Positions 22,921 through 33,366 of a stretch of 64,000 bases of DNA are shown one piece after another. A program made the position numbers and the translations under genes. This DNA comes from Carex sylvatica (Eukaryota > Streptophyta > Magnoliopsida > Poales > Cyperaceae). The stretch is taken from the NCBI GenBank assembly GCA_964058845.1, contig CAXKVR010000941.1, positions 62,001 through 126,000 of the forward strand, given 5' to 3'. How positions within the stretch are numbered: position 1 is the stretch's first letter; each line of letters begins with the position of its first letter. The notes under the pieces are model-generated. The model made no database searches. It was given only the letters and a program-made list of their open reading frames with translations, and was not told the DNA's origin.

Positions 22921-24922
22921 TTGAATATTGCCAAATGCTTTTGTCAAGCACTGCCTACCGAGGAAGGCACCGAAAGTGATACTTTACGTTCCTAATGCGG
23001 TCATTCAAATAACTCTGCAGGATATACATGTAAGAATCAACTAATGGGGGTTTAACTTGGAGCTAAGCACAAGCTACTCAGTTACCAAACCCTAATTCAG
23101 GTATTCCTCAACCAATTTGTAGTTCTGGTATCAAAAAGAAATTCAAAATTTCATTTTAATCAGTCATCAACCTGCCCTTCCCTGAAGACACTGACAAAAC
23201 TATGAATCCATGTTTGACTGGTATTAATATTAATAAGTCCGTGTTTCTATTGCTGGTACAAGCAGTTGCAAGAACATGTATGATCTTCAATAGCACCAGG
23301 TGAATTGTACCATGTCTTGAACAAATCTTGTAATCGGCTGTTGATCGAACAGTTCCAGGGAGAATTGATTTACCAGAACCAAACACCAACATTCAAAAAT
23401 CTCTATCAGCAGAATCTTTGAGCACAAAAGCCCTCCTGCACGTAACAATGATTTTATATCATACATCACAGTGTAGCCATATTATCGAAAACATATTAAT
23501 GAAAACAAATGTTTCTTTAAGTTCTTATTGAGAATGCATAAATTTTCATTTTTTAATTAAACTAATAACTTAAGCTTCAAATAATTGGAGAAAAGTATTG
23601 TGCACTGAAAAAAGATGACACAGATCATAAAAAAGGAAGATGAAAATAATGTCTACTCATTGTAGAAAAAAGTTGCCTTAACTGGATACGCTAAAGGTGG
23701 TTCTGACCCCAGTCCAAACATTCTCCCGAGTTTTATTATACTTATTCAACTCATATTATAAATATTGATTGTAAGCCTTAGGTTATAGTCAGCTCAAATT
23801 AGAACTACATGAATTACTGATTGATTTTGATCAAGTCCAATTGACTCAAACAAAATAATGTATTATATTCTCATTTCTGCAGCGGTGACGATAGCAAGAC
23901 AAAAGAAGAGAGAGTAACTGCACCATCCCGTTATAATTGTACAATTTTTGTTCACCAAGAGTTAACCATGCTTATATACAGTTTTTTTTCCTTATGTATA
24001 GTCTATACAATTATCTAAAATCATGTCCTATATGATCTTATGCATATTTTATATTGTGGTTCATCCAATATCTAGAGTCATGTCCCATTAAAACCACTTA
24101 TTTTGTTTTTCTGCATTGTCTCAATCGTCACTGCCGAAGTGAAGCGAGGCTTTCTACTAGTATGTATACTAATCTTGGACTGGTTTGGTACTGTAGATCT
24201 ATAGTTGCTACAGTATGGATGACAGATGGGACCCACTGCTCGGTGCAATATCACTGTTTTCCAATTTCTCTTGGAACTTCTCCGTTTCTCTCCTCTTCGC
24301 TCCATCTCTCTTCTCTCTTCGCAGAAATTGCCCAACTTCTCCATTACAACTTCTGTCTTCGCCATCTCTCCTCTCTTCGCAGAAATCTCAGAAATTGCCC
24401 CTCTCTCCTGCATGCCGTGTGACATTGCTTTACCTCTCTGTCTTTCTCTCTCTTCGATAAGGGATTGTTCTTTGTTGCTAATTCTCTCTCTCTTTTTCTC
24501 TTGTCACTCCATTTGTGGTTTCGTTGATTATGCGACTGACCTAACCGATTTAAGGTTTAGGGTTTTTCTTCTTTTCTCAGAAAAATTGGAACCATAAAAC
24601 TAAATTTGTACTTTTTTGATCGTTTAATGCCAGGTTGGTCAGTAGCAGAGCTTCAATTTTTGGTTGTCTCTTGCTGTCTGTATGGCTGTCTCTGGCTTCA
24701 AAGAGGTATATTACTGTCTTTCCGTTTCTTCTTTTATTTTTCTTTATCAATTGATTTACTGCATAATTTGTTTTAGGCAACAACGGAGCATGCAATCTGT
24801 TTTTATTTCTTTTCATATCTGACTGACTACTTGACTGATTTTTAATGGCTTTTTGTGGGTTTTGATTAACCCTGCGATTTAGAATTGGGGATTGTAAAAA
24901 ACCCAAAAACAAATACAATAAT
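22921..24922. other. No supportable gene
   Basis: A short direct repeat (CCGAAAGTGATACTT at 22907 and 22970), AT-rich DNA, and a TTCTCTCTTCGCAGAAAT-type CT-rich stretch repeated at 24270-24400 that looks like leader sequence. Open frames here lack family features. Confidence 0.5.
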
Positions 24923-25089
24923 TGTTGAGATTTATGTATGTTTTCGGTATTTCGGGTTTTGTAGGGTCCTTTTGGTAAAAAGGATTATAGAATAGCTTAG
25001 GGACTCGAATGAAAGATGTAACGCCTATATAGGCCCAAAGAGAACAAAGGAATTCAAAAAATTCAAAAAAAAAAATCATTTTTGAACCA
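24923..25089 (+). mobile_element. Diverged solo LTR related to the Copia element at 25809
   Basis: Begins TGTTGAGATTTATGTATGTT like the intact element's LTR and shares ATGTAACGCCTATATAGGC (TATA-like) and AGAACAAAGGAATTCAA. The middle is diverged. No internal domain follows and no clear 5-bp duplication is visible, so the end is approximate. Confidence 0.65.
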
Positions 25090-25808
25090 TTTTCTAGTAT
25101 AATAAATCAGATGTTACTTTTGGTTTTGTTATCAATAATTGATTGTATGTTTTACGCTGCTCTTTTTAAAATAAATAAACCAATCTATATTATACTGAAA
25201 TTTTAAAAATACTCCAGGTAAAGTACAAAAACATTGACACCAAAAGCAGCATTTGAGCATGTCAAAATAATACTCCCGTGTGTATTACTCGCTCTGTCTC
25301 AGTAGAAGGTGCATAATATCTCTCTTTTCTAACTAGGGGTGCATGTTGGTACTACGACACATATATACATAACTGAGTTCTTTTGCAAATCAAGATCAAT
25401 ATATTTACTGTACTGGCCAAATAACCAACAGTTTCTCATACTTGCCAATGATCAGTGATATATTCGATTACATGGTTATAGGGAACAAACACTTGATAAT
25501 TATTTCTATTTTTCTTTATAAGACAATTGAATTCCATTTATGGATTTTCTCTTATTTTGAAATTGACAGCTCATGGATTGCCTCAACTAGAGAATTTCAA
25601 GTGAGATTGACAGCATCTTATCAGTGAGTTGCACTTCTTTAAACTTTTCTAAAGGGAACGACTTTGTTTAGTGTTTAGTGTGTGAGAGGCCACACCTTCT
25701 GATGCCACCATTAGTATCCACATAAGTCATGGCTAGCTGGAATTGTCATGGCTAACTGTTTATGTACTTGATATGCTATTTAAATTTATAAAATTTTATT
25801 CTACAAAT

Positions 25809-25972
25809 TGTTGAGATTTATGTATGTTTATTGCATTATTAGAAGTTATAGGGTTATATTGGTAAGAAAGGAATTATAAAGAATAGTAGGGTTAGGAATG
25901 AAAAATGTAACACCTATATAGGCTCAAAAGAACAAAGGAATCAATACAATTCATTTTTCCTAAAAATCCACA
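25809..25972 (+). repeat. Left LTR of Copia element
   Basis: 164 bp, starts TGTTGAGATT, ends CCACA. CCTATATAGGC is the likely TATA region. Confidence 0.95.
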
Positions 25973-25985
25973 TGGTATCAGAGCC
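25973..25985 (+). promoter_or_regulatory. Primer-binding site (initiator-Met tRNA type)
   Basis: TGGTATCAGAGCC directly abuts the left LTR. It is the standard plant Copia minus-strand primer site. Confidence 0.93.
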
Positions 25986-26010
25986 TTAAAAACCTAAACC
26001 TAACTCTAGT

Positions 26011-26089
26011 TGCTACAGTGTCGCGCTGCTACAGTAGCGGTTCGCTACAGTTCCGCGCCGCTACAGTGCCGGTTTGCTACAGTACCGCT
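26011..26089 (+). repeat. Short tandem GCTACAGT repeats in the Copia leader
   Basis: Five GCTACAGT units about 17 bp apart (each followed by variants of GCCGG/GCGCT) in the untranslated leader where gag would normally begin. Confidence 0.8.
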
Positions 26090-26409
26090 CCTTTCATCTC
26101 TTTCGCCGCTCGGTCTTCTCTTCTTCTAGAGTCGGCCGGCCATCAAAGGTAGCCTCTTTGTGTTGATTGGCCGGCGTGGGGGGCCTCTACCCCACGATAC
26201 CCGAGAAGCGGGTTTGGATCGCGGTCTGATCAGGATTGAACTCGAATCTTGATGAGGTAGATCCAGATCGGGTCAAGAGGAAGAAGAAGAAGAAGAGAGA
26301 GGGAGATGATGTGGATCTCGATCTTAACAGTGTAAGATCGGGTCTAAGAGAGTAATAGGAAGGATTCGGACTTGGATTAATCTGTGAGGCATAGATCTGA
26401 GTCGGATCA

Positions 26410-29400
26410 ATGTCAGAGGAGGAGACTGAGAATGCGTTTGCAAAGGCTTGCGCGAAGCTGACCTCTGATGAGATGGTTGTCGTGGTGCGACGAGCGTTGG
26501 CCGTGTACCAAGATTCTGTTGAGAGCAAGTCGAAGGTGCAGAAGGTTGAGCTGCCACCTATTGACATGAGGCTCGAAGGGCCAGCTACGTACTTGACTGA
26601 GGAGGAGAGCCGGATTAGGCTACAGGCTAAGGCAGCAGGACTTTCAGGGGTGAAGTCAACACTAGCGGTCTCCAACTCAGATCACACAAGTAACACAGGG
26701 TTCAGAGGTGAGTATCGACGGTGTTACATATGTGGGGAGGTAGGTCACCTGAAACAGACTTGTTCTAAGTCACCTAAGAAGCGAGATGCAGGTGAAAGGG
26801 GGCAGTCTGGGAACTGTGAACATGGCCGTAGGGGCCAAAGAGGTGGAAGAGGAGGCAATTGGGCAAATTTGATGGTTGCAAAGGAAGAGAAACAAGCTAT
26901 TGTGGGGTTATCCGAGGAGGATCTGATCAAGGAGATAGTCAGGAGGAGGCAGAAAGGAGCAAGTGAGGGGAAAAGTGCGGTCGCTGACACACTTGCTCTT
27001 GCCTCTATACCCACCACTAGATCATCAGATTGGATAGTATACTCTGGTGCATCTCGCCATGTGACTGGTGCTGCTAGAGAGTTTTCTTCTTATACTCACC
27101 TGTCAGTCTTAGATAGCATTCAGACAGCCGATAGTACGGTCCAGCCCGTGGTTGGTAAGGGTACTGTGAGATGTACAGATTCAGTCACTCTGACCAATGT
27201 GTTGCATGCTCCTTCCTTTCCCGTAAACCTGGTGTCCATTAGTGCTATTATTCGTGAGCAGAAATGCATCGTGACCTTTGATTTTCCGACGATGATTTTT
27301 CAGGAGAAGGGGACAGGTCGGATACTTGGGACTGGCACATGGCATGATGGATTGTGGTACATGGATAGAAAAGGGATGGACACAGCATTGGCATCTGTGG
27401 TCGATAGAGTGGGGGCAGGAGGATCTGGGGTGAGTGTGGAGGATGAGTTGCTTCTGATTCATCGGCGGATGGGGCACTCTTCTTTCAGCCTACTGGAACG
27501 TCTGTTTCCATCAAAGTATGAGAAAGCTGACAAACAGAAACTTGTGTGTGATGGATGTGAGTTTGGGAAGCATACAAGGAGTTCGTATGTAAGCTTAGGA
27601 AGTAGGAGTTCTCATGCCTTTGATCTGGTACACTCAGATGTATGGGGGCCTTGCTCAACAACTTCGATGAATGGGTATAGATTTTTTGTGACTTTCATTG
27701 ATTGTTATTCTCGTGTCACATGGTTGTATTTGATGAAAAACAAGAGTGATGTACTTGCTTGTTTCAAGGATTTCCATAAGGCGGTTCAAACTCAGTTTGG
27801 TGCTGTGGTGAAGGCACTGAGATCCGATAATGGGACTGAATATACAAACAAGGCATTCGAGGAGTATTTGTCAGTTCATGGGATACATCATCAGACCACG
27901 TGCCCTTACACACCAGCACAAAATGGAGTGGCAGAAAGGAAGAATAGACACTTGTTGGAGGTAGCTCGGTGCATGATGATCTCCATGAATGTTCCGAAAT
28001 ATTTGTGGGGACAAGCAGTTCAGACAGCCGCACAATTGATCAATAGAATGCCATCTAGAGTGTTGGACTGGCAGACTCCGTGTGTGGTGTTGAAAGGAGA
28101 TAATGGAGGTATTCTTCCTCCTAAGGTATTTGGATGTGTGTGCTTTGTGAAAGACAATAGACCAACAGTGGGGAAGTTGGATCCCAGAGCGGTGAAATGC
28201 ATCTTTGTGGGTTACTCTGGTACTCAAAAGGGTTATGTGTGCTGGAGTCCAATAGAGAGGAGATTGTTTGTGAGTATGGATGTTACATTTCGCGAGCTCC
28301 AACCTTACTACTCCTCAGAGACTACATCACCCTTTGAAGACTCGCTCGATACAGGAGGTATGAGGCGAGAGGGGGAGAGTAGTAGTGATAGTGAGAGGAG
28401 GATGGTGAGTGTGGGTGGTATTCCTTGTCCACTGATGGATTCAGCAAGAGTTGAGCCGGAAAAGGAGGATTCGGCTAGAGTTGAGCCGGAAAAGGAGGAT
28501 TCGGCTAGAGTTGAGCCGGAAAAGGAGGATTCGGCCAGGGTTGAGCCACAAAGAGAAGATTCGGCTGTGGGTGAGCTGGAAGTTGAGAGGAATAGATCCG
28601 GAGGTGGTAGAACTCAAGCTCAGGGAGAGTCGAGATACCGTGAGGTGTATGTGAGAAGAAATAAGCAGAGTGAGGGAGCCGTGCCTACAGTGTCACCTGT
28701 GTCAAGTCCCTTGTCCCTGCCTACTCCGACTCGTGAGACACTTACACCATCCACCTCAGACTCAGAATATACAGGTGCTATGATTCCTCTCTCTACTCCT
28801 CCCACGCTCCTATCAGTAAGAAGGACTTCTCGCGAGAATGCGGGTATTCCTCCTGACCGATATGGTTTTCCGCATGAGATTGCTCAGTTTGTCTCTTACT
28901 CACAGATATCACCGGTATATAGAGCGTTCATTGCATCACTAGACACTATATCTATCCCTAAGTGTTGGCAGGTTGCTAAAGGAGATCCAAAGTGGAAAAC
29001 AGCCATGCTAGAAGAGCTCAGTGCCCTTTGCAAGAACAAAACCTGGGAACTTGTGTCACTACCACCAGGCAAGAAGGCTGTTGGATGCAAATGGGTCTTC
29101 ACAGTAAAACAGAATCCAGAGGGTCTGGCTGAGCGCTACAAGGCTCGACTGGTAGCGAAGGGGTACAGTCAGACGTATGGCATTGACTATGATGAGACCT
29201 TTGCACCCGTAGCGAAGATGAGCACAGTGAGGACACTGGTTTCCATGGCAGTGAATGAGGGATGGCAGTTACACCAACTCGATGTGAAGAATGCCTTTCT
29301 TCATGGTGATTTGTTGGAGGAGGTGTACATGGAGGTTCCACCAGGGTTTGGCACAAACCAGACAGTGGGTAAGGTGTGCAGGCTCAAGAAGTCGCTCTAT

Positions 29401-30489
29401 GGGTTGAAGCAGTCCCCTCGGGCCTGGTTTGATAGGTTCAGGAAGGCTATGGTAGGCATGGGCTATCAGCAAATCAATGCTGACCACACGGTATTTTCTC
29501 GACAACATTGTGGTCACATTACGATGCTAGCTGTGTATGTCGATGATATGATCATTACCGGGGATGATGAGGGGGAAATTGCACAGTTGAAAGCAAAATT
29601 GGGGAAAGAATTCGAGGTGAAAGATTTGGGACAACTTAGGTACTTCCTTGGAATTGAGGTGGCTCGCGAAGCAGAGGGGATTGTTTTATCCCAAAGGAAG
29701 TATGTCCTAGACTTGCTTACAGAGACAGGCATGTTGGGGTGCAGGCCTGCAGTTTCTCCAATTGATGTGAAGACCAAGATAAGTGCAAAGGCAGGAGAAG
29801 AGGTTGATCGTGAGAGATACCAGAGACTGGTAGGCAGATTGATCTATTTGACACATACTCGTCCCGATATCTCATTTGCAGTGAGCGTGGTGAGTCGCTA
29901 CATGCATGACCCTAGGAAGGGCCATATGGATGCAGTGTATCACATTCTGAGGTACCTGAAGAGTGCACCGGGGAAGGGCTTGTTTTTCAGGAATAATGGA
30001 CACATGAACATTGAGGGTTACTGTGACTCTGATTGGGCTAGTTGTCAAGATGACAGAAGGTCCACAGCTGGCTACTGCATGTTTGTAGGGGGCAATTTGG
30101 TCTCTTGTAAGAGCAAGAAGCAGCCAGTTGTTGCGAGATCGACAGCAGAAGCCGAGTACAGGGCTATGGCATTGGGAGTTGCTGAGATGGTGTGGCTGAA
30201 AAGGTTGTTGGAAGAGCTCAAGGTGAATCACAGAGCTCAAATGAAATTGTGGTGCGATAGTAAGTCAGCAATCAGCATTGCTAACAATCCTGTACAGCAT
30301 GATAGAACCAAGCATGTGGAGATCGATAGGTTCTTCATAAAGGAAAAGCTAGAAAGTGGACTATTGGAGCTGAGTCATGTAGCTACTGGAGATCAAGTAG
30401 CTGACTGCCTCACCAAAGGACTTAGCTCAATAGATCTAGAAAGGTTTTGTGACAAGATGGGCTTGATGGATATCTTTTGCCCATCTTGA
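26410..30489 (+). CDS. Copia polyprotein (gag remnant, protease, integrase, reverse transcriptase, RNase H), 1359 aa
   Basis: Uninterrupted from ATG 26410 to stop 30489. CCHC knuckle CYICGEVGHLKQTC (residues 105-118); only ~100 residues precede it, so the usual ~200-residue gag (UBN2) domain is missing. Protease site at 208-216 reads WIVYSGASR: the catalytic Asp of D-S-G is Tyr211. GAG-pre-integrase H351/H355 with VCDGCEFGKH; integrase triad D410 (SDVWGP), D473 (RSDNGTE), E509 (NGVAERK), spacing DX62DX35E. A spacer with four DSARVEPEKE-type repeats (677-717). RT with QLDVKNAFLHGDL (~957) and YVDD 1043-1046. RNase H with YCDSDWA, TAEAEYRA and WCDSKSA. The polyprotein copies element RNA and inserts cDNA; with Tyr211 self-cleavage should fail. 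Confidence 0.95.
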   Translation: MSEEETENAFAKACAKLTSDEMVVVVRRALAVYQDSVESKSKVQKVELPPIDMRLEGPATYLTEEESRIRLQAKAAGLSGVKSTLAVSNSDHTSNTGFRGEYRRCYICGEVGHLKQTCSKSPKKRDAGERGQSGNCEHGRRGQRGGRGGNWANLMVAKEEKQAIVGLSEEDLIKEIVRRRQKGASEGKSAVADTLALASIPTTRSSDWIVYSGASRHVTGAAREFSSYTHLSVLDSIQTADSTVQPVVGKGTVRCTDSVTLTNVLHAPSFPVNLVSISAIIREQKCIVTFDFPTMIFQEKGTGRILGTGTWHDGLWYMDRKGMDTALASVVDRVGAGGSGVSVEDELLLIHRRMGHSSFSLLERLFPSKYEKADKQKLVCDGCEFGKHTRSSYVSLGSRSSHAFDLVHSDVWGPCSTTSMNGYRFFVTFIDCYSRVTWLYLMKNKSDVLACFKDFHKAVQTQFGAVVKALRSDNGTEYTNKAFEEYLSVHGIHHQTTCPYTPAQNGVAERKNRHLLEVARCMMISMNVPKYLWGQAVQTAAQLINRMPSRVLDWQTPCVVLKGDNGGILPPKVFGCVCFVKDNRPTVGKLDPRAVKCIFVGYSGTQKGYVCWSPIERRLFVSMDVTFRELQPYYSSETTSPFEDSLDTGGMRREGESSSDSERRMVSVGGIPCPLMDSARVEPEKEDSARVEPEKEDSARVEPEKEDSARVEPQREDSAVGELEVERNRSGGGRTQAQGESRYREVYVRRNKQSEGAVPTVSPVSSPLSLPTPTRETLTPSTSDSEYTGAMIPLSTPPTLLSVRRTSRENAGIPPDRYGFPHEIAQFVSYSQISPVYRAFIASLDTISIPKCWQVAKGDPKWKTAMLEELSALCKNKTWELVSLPPGKKAVGCKWVFTVKQNPEGLAERYKARLVAKGYSQTYGIDYDETFAPVAKMSTVRTLVSMAVNEGWQLHQLDVKNAFLHGDLLEEVYMEVPPGFGTNQTVGKVCRLKKSLYGLKQSPRAWFDRFRKAMVGMGYQQINADHTVFSRQHCGHITMLAVYVDDMIITGDDEGEIAQLKAKLGKEFEVKDLGQLRYFLGIEVAREAEGIVLSQRKYVLDLLTETGMLGCRPAVSPIDVKTKISAKAGEEVDRERYQRLVGRLIYLTHTRPDISFAVSVVSRYMHDPRKGHMDAVYHILRYLKSAPGKGLFFRNNGHMNIEGYCDSDWASCQDDRRSTAGYCMFVGGNLVSCKSKKQPVVARSTAEAEYRAMALGVAEMVWLKRLLEELKVNHRAQMKLWCDSKSAISIANNPVQHDRTKHVEIDRFFIKEKLESGLLELSHVATGDQVADCLTKGLSSIDLERFCDKMGLMDIFCPS
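28438..28569 (+). repeat. In-frame 30-bp tandem repeats in the Copia polyprotein
   Basis: Three near-identical units encoding DSARVEPEKE and a fourth variant (DSARVEPQRE), with a degenerate fifth (DSAVGELE). They lie in the unstructured spacer between integrase and reverse transcriptase. Confidence 0.92.
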
Positions 30490-30496
30490 GGGGGAG
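30486..30496 (+). promoter_or_regulatory. Polypurine tract
   Basis: TTGAGGGGGAG directly before the right LTR and overlapping the polyprotein stop codon; it primes plus-strand synthesis. Confidence 0.9.
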
Positions 30497-30660
30497 TGTT
30501 AAGATTTATGTATGTTTATTGCATTATTAGAAGTTATAGGGTTATATTGGTAAGAAAGGAATTATAAAGAATAGTAGGGTTAGGAATGAAAAATGTAACA
30601 CCTATATAGGCTCAAAAGAACAAAGGAATCAATACAATTCATTTTTCCTAAAAATCCACA
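30497..30660 (+). repeat. Right LTR of Copia element
   Basis: Identical to the left LTR except for A instead of G at its fifth base. Confidence 0.95.
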
Positions 30661-30665
30661 CAAAT

Positions 30666-32956
30666 TCTATCATAAAGTTCCGTCTCAGATGTTTGTTGCA
30701 TGTTTATTGTATCTTATAATGGTGTGGTAATGGTTTGATCTGGAACTTTTTTCTGTTCTGTTATGGTTTTCTTCAGTAGATACCATAGTGGTCAAATCTG
30801 GTAGAAAACTGATTTTCTTTGTTTATGATATGTGTGTTAGAGAAGCCACAGTATAATATTTCTGTGAAACCGATTGGATATGGATTGGTAAGTGATTAAA
30901 CCATATCCGTGTCCATTTTTATTTTTCAGATACGAATCAAATAATATTCAATCCATTTTCATCCCACACATAATTTGCAGCTGTGATCAGTTTTCTTTCA
31001 GTTTTTCTCTTTGCACAGAAACCTATTGTAATGGTTGACTTATACCGATCTTATCGGGACTCACAACTGGTTGGAATGTCAGGATATTCAAAAGAGGTAA
31101 ATTTTCTATGCTTGATTAAATTTAATTAAACCCAAATTTGTAGTCAATGACCATCGGAGACAATGTACTGTTATTTCCAATAACACCTGACTATCATAGT
31201 CAATGACCATCGGGGACAATGTACTGTTATTTCCAATAACACCTGACTATCACTGTTATTTCCAAATTCAGATGCATGCAATTAACATAAAGCCAAGAGG
31301 GTGTTTTTGAAAATAATTTCACTCTTATTGTCTTCTTAATCGCAGAGTTTATTGGAAAGAAAGGGGTTACATGCAATTAACAGGAATAATGATAATAATG
31401 ACGACGACATGATGATGGTTTTACAGGTTACATACGACAAGAAAATCCATGTATTACCTTTGGATTCCATCTCAGCCTCTGCAAAGATTTAAAAAACCTT
31501 TGGATTCCATCACGGTATTATGTGAAATTACTTCATTGTTTATTCTTGACTGATTTCTACCATCTTCTCTAAACTTTATCATTTATCAGATCGCACTAAA
31601 ATCATTTTGAGTATCTTGATTTCAAAATCACTCTTGCTTCTATGTTCTATTTTGCTTTTGGATCCTTTGTGCTTGCTCTGCTTATTACCTATTTCAAAGT
31701 GTATGGCTTCTGATATGAAGAAGCGCATGCTGGATCTAAACAGATGGCCGATCAGGAGCTCAGAAGGCACACAATTCCAGCTAGCCATGACTTACGTGGA
31801 TACTAATCTGGGAAGGGGTTGGTACAATAGCTGGTACAAAACTCACAATACCGTCCTTTTTACAATTTCAAACTAATATATAGTACAATCATAAATAATG
31901 CGTACAAGTGTTATATTTGTGAACCACTATTTAATCTCAACATTGAAGTAGTTGTTTGTGTTTTAATTTTGTGTTTACTGGCACATAAAGATCTCATATA
32001 ATGACATAGACATATCATTTTGTATTTTAATTGTGCATTTACTGGCACATCAACCTATACTTAGTGTATTTGCTGTACTTTAACTTATTTAATTGTTTAT
32101 TTATAAATTATTTAGGGATCCATAATGTATTGCATTAGTCAATTCATTTTTACCAATCTCAACAGTTTTTCTACTTCAGTTTTACTAATATACTACTTGA
32201 AAATAATGTTACATTCTAATTTTACACAAATCATATTTACATTTGAAAAGTCGCAAAAAGTAACATTAGCTTTTCATAAAGGTCCAGGGATGGAGCCATG
32301 GAGGGGAAGTGACCCAATGGCAGGGAGAGCGGCAGCATCAAACAGTCATCTAAAGGATGAATTTGTGAGGACACTCGCTTCTTGAAAGCATTAAGGCTGT
32401 CTGATATATATATATATATATATATTATCACAGGGTTATAAAAAAAATGTATATGCGATGGCATTTACGTTTATATACTATTTTAATAATTTAGGTTTGA
32501 TCAAACTAGAGAATTTTAAAAAAATGTATATATTATTGTTGGATTTGCAATGTACACCTCTGGGCTACTTTACCATATATAAGCTCATACTCTCCTGATA
32601 TGTACTTTCCGTTTTGTTATGTCACCATAAACTCATGCAACATAAATTAATTGTCTTGCCGAGGCAAAGCGAGGCACACCTATAGTAACATCTAAACAAA
32701 ATATAATATTAATTATGAACGCCATAATTTCAAATGAAATGAAAATAAAACACTACTAAATGCTTATGAGAAGTATGGAAAGTGCATAAATTATCGGAGT
32801 ACATAAATTGTCAATTTATGTTATATTTAATTGTTACAAGTATTATGAGAGTGACACAATTGCATAAATTATCGGAGTACATAAATTGGTATGATGTTAT
32901 ATTTAATTGTTAATAAGTATTATGAGAATATGTATACATACATAGAGAGAGAGGGG
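30666..32956. other. Intergenic or decayed gene DNA
   Basis: One exon-like piece at about 31019-31096 (acceptor CAG, KPIVMVDLYRSYRDSQLVGM, donor GTAAAT) and a short open piece at 32280-32385 (KGPGMEPWRGSDPMAG, SHLKDEFVRTLAS) could belong to the unidentified remnant at 21.1-22.9 kb, with Copia in an intron, but nothing proves it. A 40-bp direct repeat lies at 31144-31257. (TA)n at 32403-32425. Confidence 0.4.
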
Positions 32957-33327
32957 GCTATCATGCTTTGTTGCAAATTAAAGTGAGTGTTTTAATTTGC
33001 ATTAATATCTCTAGTTTTAAAGTTCAAATAGTCAATCCGAACTTCTCAACATGTTCTTCATATTGAAATGTGCTTGGAGACCAAATTTTACATTTTTTTG
33101 AAATTTTATACTATTTTTTAATTTTTTTTCAAAATGAGTGTTTTTCTGAAATTTTGAAAAATTCTAAAAAAAATAGTAATTTTTTTTCAAAAAATATAAA
33201 AATTGGCCTCTGAGCACATTTTAATATGAAGAACATGTTGAGAAGTTCGAATTGACTATTTGAACTTTCAAACTAGAGATATGAGCGCAAATTAAAATAC
33301 CCACTTTAATTTACAAATCATGGTAGC
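32957..33327. mobile_element. Foldback MITE
   Basis: The ends GCTATCATG...TTGCAAATTAAAGTG and the inverted CACTTTAATTTACAAATCATGGTAGC are mirror copies. Inversion extends inward (GTTCAAATAGTCAATCCGAACT against AGTTCGAATTGACTATTTGAAC) almost to the centre. No coding. Confidence 0.8.
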
Positions 33328-33335
33328 ATATCTCT

Positions 33336-33342
<7 letters not shown>

Positions 33343-33366
<24 letters not shown>
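33343..33366. repeat. (AC)n microsatellite
   Basis: About twelve AC units between the foldback MITE and the exon-like array. Confidence 0.9.

Larger units (their letters stand above)
25809..30660 (+). mobile_element. Copia LTR retrotransposon, young, probably non-autonomous
   Basis: 4852 bp bounded by TG...CA and a perfect 5-bp duplication CAAAT (25804-25808, 30661-30665). The LTRs, 25809-25972 and 30497-30660, are 164 bp each and differ only at the fifth base. The primer-binding site follows the left LTR immediately and the polypurine tract precedes the right one. One long frame fills the interior. Short LTRs and domain order PR-IN-RT-RH are Copia. Near-identical LTRs show a recent insertion or conversion, yet the frame lacks the gag core and the protease aspartate, so it probably moved with proteins from a relative. 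Confidence 0.97.

Noticed and set aside
23156..23469. Minus-strand frame with FGSGKS, reminiscent of a P-loop
   Set aside because: Only a partial match to GxxxxGKS with no following Walker B or family text, and stops nearby.
24054..24600. Several overlapping frames of 80-120 codons on both strands
   Set aside because: CT-rich low-complexity DNA with Ser/Leu/Phe bias, no domain and no start context; more like a leader or promoter.
26187..26675. 162-codon minus-strand frame at the Copia start
   Set aside because: Antisense shadow of the leader and gag region, biased by the opposite strand's codons.
28620..30240. Multiple minus-strand frames across the Copia polyprotein
   Set aside because: All lie antisense to a confirmed polyprotein and lack motifs.
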